A DNA stretch of 64,000 nt from Pseudonocardiaceae bacterium (lineage in GTDB: Bacteria > Actinomycetota > Actinomycetes > Mycobacteriales > Pseudonocardiaceae), in NCBI GenBank assembly GCA_009379845.1, contig WHSZ01000011.1:1-64000 (forward strand), in the 5' to 3' direction. The notes beneath the pieces are model-generated. The model ran no database searches. It saw nothing but the letters and a program-made list of their open reading frames with translations, and was not told the origin of the DNA. A program made the position numbers and the translations under genes. This document shows, piece by piece, positions 54,267 to 61,750 of this stretch (position 1 is the first letter of the stretch; the number at the start of each line of letters is the position of its first letter).

Positions 54267-54305
54267 ATGACCGCAGTGCTGGACATCCCGGTAGGCACAT
54301 CGTGA
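54267..54305 (+). CDS. 12-residue leader ORF overlapping the flavoprotein start
   Basis: ATG preceded by GGAGGGAACC encodes MTAVLDIPVGTS and ends at a TGA that overlaps the next gene's GTG (GTGA). It may couple translation of the flavoprotein or be the relic of a longer protein whose N-terminus it resembles. No Cys or Met codons besides the start, so amino-acid sensing by it is unlikely. Confidence 0.4.
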   Translation: MTAVLDIPVGTS

Positions 54306-55477
54306 CGGCCGATCACCTGGCCGCCGCGGAGGAGCTCGCCGCGACCCTGCGGGCCGATGCGGCGGACCGCGATCGGGCGGCCGAGCAGCCGGTCGCCGAG
54401 GTGAAGCGGCTGCGCCGGTCCGGCCTGCTGCCGCTGCCGGTGTCGGCCGAGCGCGGTGGCGCGGGCGGCAGCTGGGTCGAGGCCAACCAGGTCGCCAGGA
54501 TCGTCTCGGCGGCCGACGCCTCCGTCGGCCACCTGCTCGGGTATCACTACCTGCAGCTGTGGCGCAGCGAGCTGTTCGACCGGCCGGCCGCGATCGAGCG
54601 GCTGCACCGGCGCACCGCGGAGCACGGGTGGTTCGTCGCGGGGGTGAGCAACCCGCTGGACTTCGCGTTGCGGCTCACCCCCACCGCGACGGGTTTCGTG
54701 GTGGACGGCAGGAAGACGTTCGCGACCGGCGCGTCCGTCGCCGACCACCTGGTGGTGAGCGGCACCCGCACGGACAACGATGACAAGCTGACCTTCACGG
54801 TGGACGCGAGCTCGGCCGGCATCGAATACCTGGACGATTGGGACAATATCGGGCAACGGCTGACCGCGAGCGGCGGCGTGGTGTTCGATCGGGTTCCGGT
54901 CGAAACGGACGACGTGCTCGGCGTCCAGCCGGACGACGAGGCCGACCCACGCGCGGCGCGGACGTCGCTTTCCGCGCTGGGCTTCCAGGTGGTGCTGAGC
55001 CAGATCTACGTCGGCATCGCGGAGGGCGCGCTCAGCGAGGCGGCCGACTACACCCGGCAGCGGGCCCGGCCCTGGCTGCTGTCCGGGGTGGACGCCGCAG
55101 CCGAGGACCCGTACATCGTGGCCGGCTACGGGGAACTGGTCGCGAGCGTGGAGGCGGCGCGGCTGCTCGCCGATCGGGCCACCTCGGCGCTGGCGGACGC
55201 CGCGGAGCAGGGGTCCGCGCTGAGCGCGGAGCGGCGCGGCGCGACCGCGGTCGAGATCTCCGCCGCGAAGGTGGTGGCGACCAGGGTGGTCAACGACACC
55301 ACCTCGCGGATTTTCGAGTTCCTCGGCGCGCGGGCCACCGCGAGCCGGTACGGCTTCGACCGGTTCTGGCGCAACGCGCGCACCCTCACGTTGCACGACC
55401 CGGTGGTCTACAAGGCACGCGAGGTCGGCGAGCATTTCCTCACCGGCAAGCGACCGCCGTTCACGGGCTACAGTTGA
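54302..55477 (+). CDS. Acyl-CoA dehydrogenase-fold flavoprotein, DszC/SfnB-like monooxygenase
   Basis: A 391-residue protein of the acyl-CoA dehydrogenase fold. The C-terminal RFWRNARTLTLHDPVVYKAREVGEHFLTG is the pattern of FMNH2-dependent DszC/SfnB-type monooxygenases that act on organosulfur compounds, rather than true acyl-CoA dehydrogenases. FVAGVSNPLD and ATGASVADHLVVSG form the flavin site. Its place between the sulfur-linked permeases and mtn genes suggests sulfur scavenging. The substrate is unknown. GTG start. Confidence 0.85.
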   Translation: MTADHLAAAEELAATLRADAADRDRAAEQPVAEVKRLRRSGLLPLPVSAERGGAGGSWVEANQVARIVSAADASVGHLLGYHYLQLWRSELFDRPAAIERLHRRTAEHGWFVAGVSNPLDFALRLTPTATGFVVDGRKTFATGASVADHLVVSGTRTDNDDKLTFTVDASSAGIEYLDDWDNIGQRLTASGGVVFDRVPVETDDVLGVQPDDEADPRAARTSLSALGFQVVLSQIYVGIAEGALSEAADYTRQRARPWLLSGVDAAAEDPYIVAGYGELVASVEAARLLADRATSALADAAEQGSALSAERRGATAVEISAAKVVATRVVNDTTSRIFEFLGARATASRYGFDRFWRNARTLTLHDPVVYKAREVGEHFLTGKRPPFTGYS

Positions 55478-55482
55478 CGGGG

Positions 55483-56529
55483 ATGGACGGCATGCTTCCG
55501 GTGCTCGCCGACAGCGTCCGGTTGGCCGATGACGGCGTGCATATCCTCGACCGCCGCGACTACCCGTTCAGCAGGGAATGGGTGCGTTGTCGGACGGTCG
55601 AGGAGGTCGCGGCCGCCATCGAGGAGATGGTCACCCAGTCATCCGGGCCGTACTTCGCGACGCTGTGGGCCATGGTGCTGGCGGCAAGGGAAGCCGCCGC
55701 GGTGGACCCGGCGGCCGCGCGCACCGAGCTGGACCGCGCCGGTGCCCGGCTGATGGCGACCCGGCGCACCAACAACCACCTGCGCAAGGCCGTGCACGCG
55801 GTGCTCTGTGCGGTGGACTCGGTGGGGTCGGTCACCGGCGACGAGCTGGTGGCCGCCGCGCTGGCCGGCGCGCGGGCCGGGGATGAGCGGTACCGGGCAC
55901 GCAGCCGCGCGCTCGGCGAGTACACCGCGGAACTGCTGCCCGAGCGCGGTTCGGTACTCACGCACTGCTGGGCCGACCTGTACCTGGTCGAGGTGGTGCT
56001 GGCGGCACAGCGCACCGGCAAGCGGCTCGCCTTCGTGTGCACCGAGACCCGGCCGTACCTGCAGGGCGCGCGGCTCACCGCGGACACCCTCGCCGAGCTG
56101 GGCGTGGACACCACGTTGATCACCGACGGGATGGGCGCGGCGATCCTGGCCTCCGGGGACGTGCATACCCTGATCACCGCCGGTGACCGGGTGACGATGG
56201 ACGGGCACGTGGTGAACAAGGTCGGCACGCTCGGGCTGGCGATCGCGGCGCACACCTTCGACGTGCCCTTCCACGCGATGGTGCAGGCGCCCGACCGGCA
56301 GGCACCCACCGCGGCCGACGTGCCGTTCGAGGACCGGCCCGGCGACGAGGTGCTGCACACGCTCGGCAGGCGAACCGCGAGCGACCGGGTGCGCGGCCGG
56401 TACCTTGCCTTCGACATCACCCCACCCCGGTTCGTCACCTCGGTTGTCACCGATCGGGGCGCCTTTCACCCGGAAAAGCTGGCCGACTACTACGCCGACG
56501 ATCACGCCGGAGAGGAGCAGGATCAGTGA
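55483..56529 (+). CDS. mtnA: S-methyl-5-thioribose-1-phosphate isomerase MtnA
   Basis: A 348-residue member of the eIF2B-like isomerase family converting methylthioribose-1-phosphate to methylthioribulose-1-phosphate. SVLTHCWADLYLVEVVLAAQRTGK, FVCTETRPYLQGARLTADTLAELG, ITDGMGAAIL and GDRVTMDGHVVNKVGTLGLAIAAH carry the active-site Cys/Asp region. The normal bacterial enzyme is similar in length. The ATG at 55483 lies 6 bp after the flavoprotein stop; a second ATG lies three codons later. Confidence 0.88.
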   Translation: MDGMLPVLADSVRLADDGVHILDRRDYPFSREWVRCRTVEEVAAAIEEMVTQSSGPYFATLWAMVLAAREAAAVDPAAARTELDRAGARLMATRRTNNHLRKAVHAVLCAVDSVGSVTGDELVAAALAGARAGDERYRARSRALGEYTAELLPERGSVLTHCWADLYLVEVVLAAQRTGKRLAFVCTETRPYLQGARLTADTLAELGVDTTLITDGMGAAILASGDVHTLITAGDRVTMDGHVVNKVGTLGLAIAAHTFDVPFHAMVQAPDRQAPTAADVPFEDRPGDEVLHTLGRRTASDRVRGRYLAFDITPPRFVTSVVTDRGAFHPEKLADYYADDHAGEEQDQ

Positions 56530-57233
56530 CGCTATCCGCGGCATGGGCGGTGCTGGACATCGAGGGCACCTTGACCGCGACCAGCCAGGTGCACGTGGTG
56601 CTTTACGACTACGCGCGACCCCGGCTGGGCCCGTGGATCGACGAGCACCCGGACGACCCCGAGGTGGCCGACGCGGTGACGCAGGTCAAGAAGCTCGCCG
56701 AGCTGCCGGAGTCCGCCGGCACCGACGAGGTGGTTGCGGTGCTGCACGAATGGATGGCCGCCGACCGGAAAGCGGCGCCGCTGAAGACGTTGCAGGGGCT
56801 GATCTGGCAGCACGGCTACGCGCGAGGTGAGCTGACCACCACGCTGTTCGGCGACGTCGTGCCGGCGCTGCGGGCCTGGCAACGGGCGGGGGTGCGCCTC
56901 GCGGTGTTCTCCTCCGGCTCGGTCGCCGGGCAGATCGCGTCGTTCTCGAACACCACGGACGGCGATATCACCGGGCTATTCGAGCGACACTTCGACACCG
57001 TCAACGCCGGCCCGAAGAAGGAAGCGCCGTCCTACCGGTCGATCACCTCCGCGCTCGGCGCGTCACCGGGCGAGCTGGTGTTCCTTTCCGACGTGCCGGC
57101 CGAGCTGGACGCCGCGGCCGAGGCCGGCTGGCAAACCGTTGGGGTGGCCCGTGCCGGTGAGCCGTACGGCGATGCGGCCTTTGGTCCACATCGGACTATC
57201 GGGTCGTTCGAGGACATCGGGCTTCGAGCGTGA
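56526..57233 (+). CDS. mtnC: Acireductone synthase (enolase-phosphatase) MtnC
   Basis: A 235-residue HAD enzyme that enolises and dephosphorylates diketomethylthiopentyl-1-phosphate. The first HAD motif is AWAVLDIEGTLT (D-x-E-G-T, as in MtnC), the second VFSSGSVAGQ, and the later LVFLSDVPAELDAAAEAGW. GTG start overlaps the mtnA stop. Confidence 0.95.
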   Translation: MTLSAAWAVLDIEGTLTATSQVHVVLYDYARPRLGPWIDEHPDDPEVADAVTQVKKLAELPESAGTDEVVAVLHEWMAADRKAAPLKTLQGLIWQHGYARGELTTTLFGDVVPALRAWQRAGVRLAVFSSGSVAGQIASFSNTTDGDITGLFERHFDTVNAGPKKEAPSYRSITSALGASPGELVFLSDVPAELDAAAEAGWQTVGVARAGEPYGDAAFGPHRTIGSFEDIGLRA

Positions 57234-57853
57234 GCTGCACCGTTGACCGGCTTCGGGACATCGGGCGCGCGCTCGCGGCGGAATGCGCCCGGTACGCCGA
57301 ATTGGGCTGGATGCGCGGTACGTCCGGGAATCTGTCCGTGGTGCTGGATCGCGCGCCGCTCCGGCTCGCCGTCACGGTGAGCGGGTTGGACAAGGGGGAG
57401 CTGACCGAGGACGACCTGGTCGTGGTGGACCAGAACGGCGGCGCGGTCGGCGATCAGCCGCATCCGGAAAGGGTGCCGTCCGCGGAGGCGGGACTGCACG
57501 GTCGGATCGCGGCGGTGTCCGGTGCGGGCTCGGTGGTCCACGTGCACGCCCTCGCCCCGGTGCTGGCGGCCGAGCGCTGGCCGGGCGGGGTGCCGCTGCG
57601 GGATGTGGAGATGCTGAAGGGTTTCGGCCGCGCCGCGCACGACGATCTGGTCACCATCCCGGTGATCGGCAACGGGCAGGACATGGCCGTGCTCGGCGAC
57701 GCGTTCCAGGCCGGTTTCCGTGCCGACACACCGGCGCTGATCGTGGCGAGACACGGGGTGTACGTGTGGGGTGCGGACCTGCGGGAGGCCCGCTACCGAC
57801 TGGAATGCCTGGAGTGGCTGCTGCGCTTCGCCGTCGAAACCGCTCACCCGTGA
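57230..57853 (+). CDS. mtnB: Methylthioribulose-1-phosphate dehydratase MtnB
   Basis: A 207-residue class II aldolase-fold zinc dehydratase. GWMRGTSGNLSVVL, PSAEAGLHGRIAAV and VVHVHALAPVLAA (metal His pair) and IVARHGVYVWGADLREARYRLECLEWLL are typical. GTG start overlapping mtnC. It acts between MtnA and MtnC. Confidence 0.94.
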   Translation: MSCTVDRLRDIGRALAAECARYAELGWMRGTSGNLSVVLDRAPLRLAVTVSGLDKGELTEDDLVVVDQNGGAVGDQPHPERVPSAEAGLHGRIAAVSGAGSVVHVHALAPVLAAERWPGGVPLRDVEMLKGFGRAAHDDLVTIPVIGNGQDMAVLGDAFQAGFRADTPALIVARHGVYVWGADLREARYRLECLEWLLRFAVETAHP

Positions 57854-57910
57854 GTGGTTGCCGGCCTTCGCTGGCGAAACCAGACTGGACGGCGTGGGAA
57901 GGGGAACGCG

Positions 57911-58489
57911 ATGACACTGTTGACTGTCTGGGCGGACGACGACCCCGACACGGTGCTGACGAAGACCGAGGACGCCGAGAAGATCGGCGACGAGCTGAAA
58001 CAACTCGGGGTGCGCTTCGAGCGCTGGGACCTGGCCGAGGAGTTGTCCGCCGACCCGAGCTCCGATGAGGTCCTCGACGCGTACCGCGAGCAGGTGGCCC
58101 GCGTCGTGGAAACCGAAGGCTACGTGCTGGTCGACGCCATGTATATGACGCCGTCCGAGGATCCGGACTGGCAGCGGCGGGCGGAAGAGGCGCGCCGGAA
58201 GTTCCTCGCCGAGCACACCCACGACGACGACGAGGACCGGTTCTTCGCCCGTGGTGCTGGGGTTTTCTACCTGCACGTGGACGGCAAGGTGTACGCGATG
58301 CTGTGCGAGGCGGGCGATCTGCTCAGCGTGGCGGCCAACACCACGCACTGGTTCGATATGGGTAGCCGCCCGGATTACGTGTCGATCCGGTTCTTCCACG
58401 ACGACGACGGCTGGGTGGGTAACTTCACCGGCAGCCGGATCGCCGAGAACTTCCCGGACTTCGACACCCTGATGGCCAGCCGCTCGTGA
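57911..58489 (+). CDS. mtnD: Acireductone dioxygenase MtnD
   Basis: A 192-residue cupin dioxygenase that makes 2-oxo-4-methylthiobutyrate and formate (Fe form). Metal ligands are in EHTHDDDEDRFFARGAGVFYL (HxH...E) and NTTHWFDMG. The ATG at 57911 follows GAAGGGGAACG. Last gene of mtnA-C-B-D; the final transaminase and the enzymes making methylthioribose-1-phosphate are not in the window. Confidence 0.95.
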   Translation: MTLLTVWADDDPDTVLTKTEDAEKIGDELKQLGVRFERWDLAEELSADPSSDEVLDAYREQVARVVETEGYVLVDAMYMTPSEDPDWQRRAEEARRKFLAEHTHDDDEDRFFARGAGVFYLHVDGKVYAMLCEAGDLLSVAANTTHWFDMGSRPDYVSIRFFHDDDGWVGNFTGSRIAENFPDFDTLMASRS

Positions 58490-58510
58490 CACCCCGGCAC
58501 CGCGCCAGAA

Positions 58511-58521
58511 CCCAATATGCA
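58511..58521. repeat. Half-copy of the palindromic 3'-end repeat (downstream of mtnD)
   Basis: CCCAATATGCA, 22 nt after the mtnD stop, matches one arm and flank of the 18-bp palindrome found after purC, the ABC-F gene and iclR. The second arm is missing. Confidence 0.45.
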
Positions 58522-58546
58522 GCGCGGCCCCCCTGATTTTGGTGAA

Positions 58547-59251
58547 CTAGGAGGTCGTGGCGGCGAGGCGCTGGGTGATCCAGCTCTCCACCTCGGCGAC
58601 GTGCCGGGTGGCGGCCACGAAGGCGGCGAGGCTGTCGCGCTCCCGCAGCGCCTGGTAGATGCCGAGGTGCTGCTGGTGCGTCCAGGTAGCCACGTCCTGC
58701 TTGACGAGCGCGCGCCAGATGCGCGCCCGCACGGTGTGCTGCGCGACCGTGTGCGCGAGTGATTCCAGCGTCCGGTTCCCGGTGGCGGCGACGATCGCGG
58801 CGTGGAAGGCGAGGTCCTCGGCGACAAGCGCCTCCGGGTCGGTCTTCGTCGCCATCCGCTCGATCCGCTCGTGCAGGTCGGCGAGCCCGTCGTCGGTGAT
58901 CCGGGTGGCGGCCAGCGCGGTTGCGCTCGGTTCCAGCACCCGCCGGCATTCGAACAGCTCGCCGAGGTGCGCCTCGTTCGCCAGCTCGAGGAAGCTGCCC
59001 AGAATCCGCACCATGTTGTCCGGCCGCAGGTCGGTGACGAACGTGCCGGTGCCGCGACGGATCTCCAGCACACCGCCCATCACCAGGGCACGAACCGCTT
59101 CACGCAGCGAAAGCCGCGACAGGTTCAGCTGCTCGGCGAGTACCGACTCCGGGGGCAGCTGGCTGCCGGGGCTGAACTCACCGCTCTCGATCCGAGCCTT
59201 GAGTTTCCTGATCGCCTCGTCGACGACACCGCCAGCGCCAAGGTCGTTCAT
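58547..59251 (-). CDS. GntR-family (FadR subfamily) transcriptional regulator
   Basis: A 234-residue regulator with an N-terminal winged HTH (SGEFSPGSQLPPESVLAEQLNLSRLSLREAVRALVMGGVLEIRRGTGTFV) and a C-terminal FCD helical domain with AEDLAFHAAIVAATGN. It starts one base inside the L-fuconate dehydratase stop, so it is co-expressed and probably regulates that operon and the divergent FAH gene through the GACATC palindromes. Confidence 0.9.
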   Translation of the reverse strand: MNDLGAGGVVDEAIRKLKARIESGEFSPGSQLPPESVLAEQLNLSRLSLREAVRALVMGGVLEIRRGTGTFVTDLRPDNMVRILGSFLELANEAHLGELFECRRVLEPSATALAATRITDDGLADLHERIERMATKTDPEALVAEDLAFHAAIVAATGNRTLESLAHTVAQHTVRARIWRALVKQDVATWTHQQHLGIYQALRERDSLAAFVAATRHVAEVESWITQRLAATTS

Positions 59252-60570
59252 GCCACCTCTTGCCAGGCGGCGCCGTCCGGGAAGCGGAACCGGCGCAGCG
59301 TGTCGCGGTGCATCTCGGAGCTGAACCCTGGACCATGCGGGGCGAGATAGTGCGAGCCGCGCACCCGCACCGGGTCCACGAAATGCTCGTGCAGATGATC
59401 GACGTACTCGATCACCCGGTTCTCGAGCGATCCGCTCACCGCGATGTAGTCGAAGATCGACAGATGCTGCACGAGCTCGCACAGGCCGACGCCACCGGCG
59501 TGCGGGCACACCGGCACCTCGTGCGCCGCGGCGAGCAGTAACGCCGCCACCGCCTCGTTGACGCCGGCCAGCCGGCAGGCGTCGATCTGGCAGATCCCGA
59601 TCGCGTCCGCGGCGAGGAACTGCTTGAACATCACGGCGTTGTGCGCGTGCTCGCCGGTCGCGACCTTCACCGGCGCGATCTTGTCGGCGATCGCGGCATG
59701 CCCGAGAATGTCGTCCGGGCTGGTCGGCTCCTCGAACCACCAGATGTTGAACTCCGCGAGCGCCTCGGCCCAGCGGACCGCTTCCGGCACCCCGAGCGTC
59801 TGGTTGGCGTCGATCATCAACCGGCGATCCGGACCGATGATCTCGCGCACGATGCGGCAGCGCCGGATGTCGTCGTCGAGGTTCGCGCCGGCCTTGAGCT
59901 TGATCGAGTCCCAGCCGTCGTCGATCGCTTCCCCGCACAGCCGCGCCAGCTTGGCGTCGTCGTAACCGAGCCAGCCGGCGCTGGTGGTGTAGGCGGGATA
60001 GCCATCCGAGCGGATTCGCCTCTCCCGCTCGGCACGCCCCGGCACCTGCCGCTCGAGCATCCGCAGCGCGGCATCCGGGGTCAGCACATCGGTGAGGTAG
60101 CGCCAGTCGACGAGATCCACGATCTGCTGCGGGGTCATGTCGGCGAGCAGCTTCCAGACCGGCGCGCGGGCGCGTTTGGCCGCCAGATCCCACGCCGCGT
60201 TCACGACCGCGGCGGTGCCGAGGTGGATGCTTCCCTTGTCCGGACCGAGCCAGCGCAGCTGGCTGTCCGCGGCGAGGTGGCGTGCGAAACCGCCGAGATC
60301 GTGCACCACGTCGGCCACCTCGAACCCGATCGCGCGCTCACCGATCGCCCTGGCTGCCGCCACCGCGAGGTCGGTGCCGCGGCCGCAGGTGAACGTGAAC
60401 CCGTGCCCTTCGCCGACCGGTGGGGCGTTCCCGTCCGCCCCCTCGACGTGCAGCACGACGTAACCGGCCGAGTAGTCCGGAGCCTCGTTCATCGCATCCG
60501 AACCGTCGAGTTCCCTGGACGTGGGGAAGCGGACGTCGATGGTCTCCACGTCGACGATACGGGCGGTCAT
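59248..60570 (-). CDS. L-fuconate dehydratase (enolase superfamily)
   Basis: A 440-residue enolase-superfamily dehydratase turning L-fuconate into 2-keto-3-deoxy-L-fuconate. IVDVETIDVRFPTSRELDGSDAMNEAPDYSAGYVVL is the N-terminal signature. Catalytic Lys is in SIKLKAGANLDDDI, metal ligands in LMIDANQTLG, WWFEEPTSPDD and VATGEHAHN, with His near PVCPHAGGVGL. The specificity fits fuconate but close relatives act on other sugar acids. Confidence 0.9.
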   Translation of the reverse strand: MTARIVDVETIDVRFPTSRELDGSDAMNEAPDYSAGYVVLHVEGADGNAPPVGEGHGFTFTCGRGTDLAVAAARAIGERAIGFEVADVVHDLGGFARHLAADSQLRWLGPDKGSIHLGTAAVVNAAWDLAAKRARAPVWKLLADMTPQQIVDLVDWRYLTDVLTPDAALRMLERQVPGRAERERRIRSDGYPAYTTSAGWLGYDDAKLARLCGEAIDDGWDSIKLKAGANLDDDIRRCRIVREIIGPDRRLMIDANQTLGVPEAVRWAEALAEFNIWWFEEPTSPDDILGHAAIADKIAPVKVATGEHAHNAVMFKQFLAADAIGICQIDACRLAGVNEAVAALLLAAAHEVPVCPHAGGVGLCELVQHLSIFDYIAVSGSLENRVIEYVDHLHEHFVDPVRVRGSHYLAPHGPGFSSEMHRDTLRRFRFPDGAAWQEVA

Positions 60571-60599
60571 CGGCTCCCTCTCTAGCACATTCTCCGCAA

Positions 60600-60612
60600 G
60601 ACATCTGATGTC
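60600..60612. promoter_or_regulatory. Probable GntR operator 1
   Basis: Perfect palindrome GACATC-T-GATGTC, 30 bp upstream of the fuconate dehydratase start. Confidence 0.6.
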
Positions 60613-60673
60613 GTGTCGAGATTTGAGGTTAGGTTCCCTTGTGCCTAGCGTCAAACCCGCCTTAGGGTCCGAG

Positions 60674-60686
60674 GACATCAGATATC
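60674..60686. promoter_or_regulatory. Probable GntR operator 2
   Basis: GACATC-A-GATATC, the same palindrome with one mismatch, 28 bp upstream of the divergent FAH gene. The two copies flank the divergent promoters symmetrically. Confidence 0.6.
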
Positions 60687-60714
60687 TCGCGGGTCGTTCG
60701 AAAGGAACCGTTCC

Positions 60715-61632
60715 ATGCACATCGTCCGGTTCGCCGACCACGACGACAAAGTCCACAGTGGACTCCTCACGGGCGGCGGTCAGATCACCAGGTTCGAAGG
60801 CGTCGAGCACATCGCTGAGCTGATGACGCTGCGAGCCGCCGAGCTGACCGCACTCGTCACCGAAACCGCGTCCCACGCCAGCACGCACAGCGTGGGCGAG
60901 GTGACGCTGCTGCCACCGGTGGACAGGCGGATGGAAGTGTGGGCGGCGGGGGTCACCTACCGGCGGTCCCGCGAAGCGCGGGTGGAGGAGAGCACTGAGC
61001 GCTCCGTCTACGAGAAGGTATACGACGCCGAGCGGCCGGAGCTGTTCCTCAAGGCGCAGCCGTGGCGCGTGGTGACCTACGGCGAACCGGTCGCGGTGCG
61101 GGCCGATTCCCCGCTGAACGTGCCGGAACCGGAACTCGGCGTGGTGGTCAACCGGCACGCCGAGACCATCGGCTACACCGTGATCAACGACGTCAGCTCG
61201 CGGTCCATCGAGGGCGAGAACCCGCTCTACCTGCCGCAGGCGAAGATCTACGCCGGAAGCTGCGCTGTCTCACCGGTCATCCGGCCGGCGTGGGAGATCG
61301 CCGATCCGCCCGCGCTGGACATCGCCATGACGGTTCGTCGCGGCGCCGACACCGCTTTTCAGGCAAGCATCTCGACCGAAGCGCTGCACCGCTCGCCCGG
61401 TGAGCTCGTTCGCTGCCTCTTCGAAGGGCAGCCGTTCCCGGACGGCGCGATCCTCGCCACCGGCACCGGCATCGTGCCCGACATGGACTTCACGCTGCTG
61501 GCCGGCGATGTGGTGGACATCGAGATCAGCGAGGTCGGCCAGCTGGCCACCCCGGTGGTCGCCGGCCTGGATGCCATGGAATGGCTCGTCACCGCGGCGG
61601 AGAAACCGAGCGCCCGCCCGCGACGGTCATAA
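60715..61632 (+). CDS. Fumarylacetoacetate hydrolase-family protein
   Basis: A 305-residue FAH-fold enzyme. PEPELGVVVNRHAETIGYTVINDVSSRSIEGENPLYLPQAKIYAGSCAVSP contains the metal and substrate residues (E-x-E/D set). Relatives split or dehydrate 2-keto-3-deoxy sugar acids, including 2,4-diketo-3-deoxy-L-fuconate. Divergence from the fuconate dehydratase gene and shared operators put it in the same pathway. Which reaction it catalyses is not certain. Confidence 0.85.
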   Translation: MHIVRFADHDDKVHSGLLTGGGQITRFEGVEHIAELMTLRAAELTALVTETASHASTHSVGEVTLLPPVDRRMEVWAAGVTYRRSREARVEESTERSVYEKVYDAERPELFLKAQPWRVVTYGEPVAVRADSPLNVPEPELGVVVNRHAETIGYTVINDVSSRSIEGENPLYLPQAKIYAGSCAVSPVIRPAWEIADPPALDIAMTVRRGADTAFQASISTEALHRSPGELVRCLFEGQPFPDGAILATGTGIVPDMDFTLLAGDVVDIEISEVGQLATPVVAGLDAMEWLVTAAEKPSARPRRS

Positions 61633-61750
61633 GACCTTTCGCCCGCTTGCTTACCCGGCCCCTCGTGGCTCATGGGCGGTGGCACGTTCCCCTGGTTGGC
61701 CACTCAATAGACTGACCGCTCCAGAGCGGCTTTCAGGGGTGGGATGGCTC

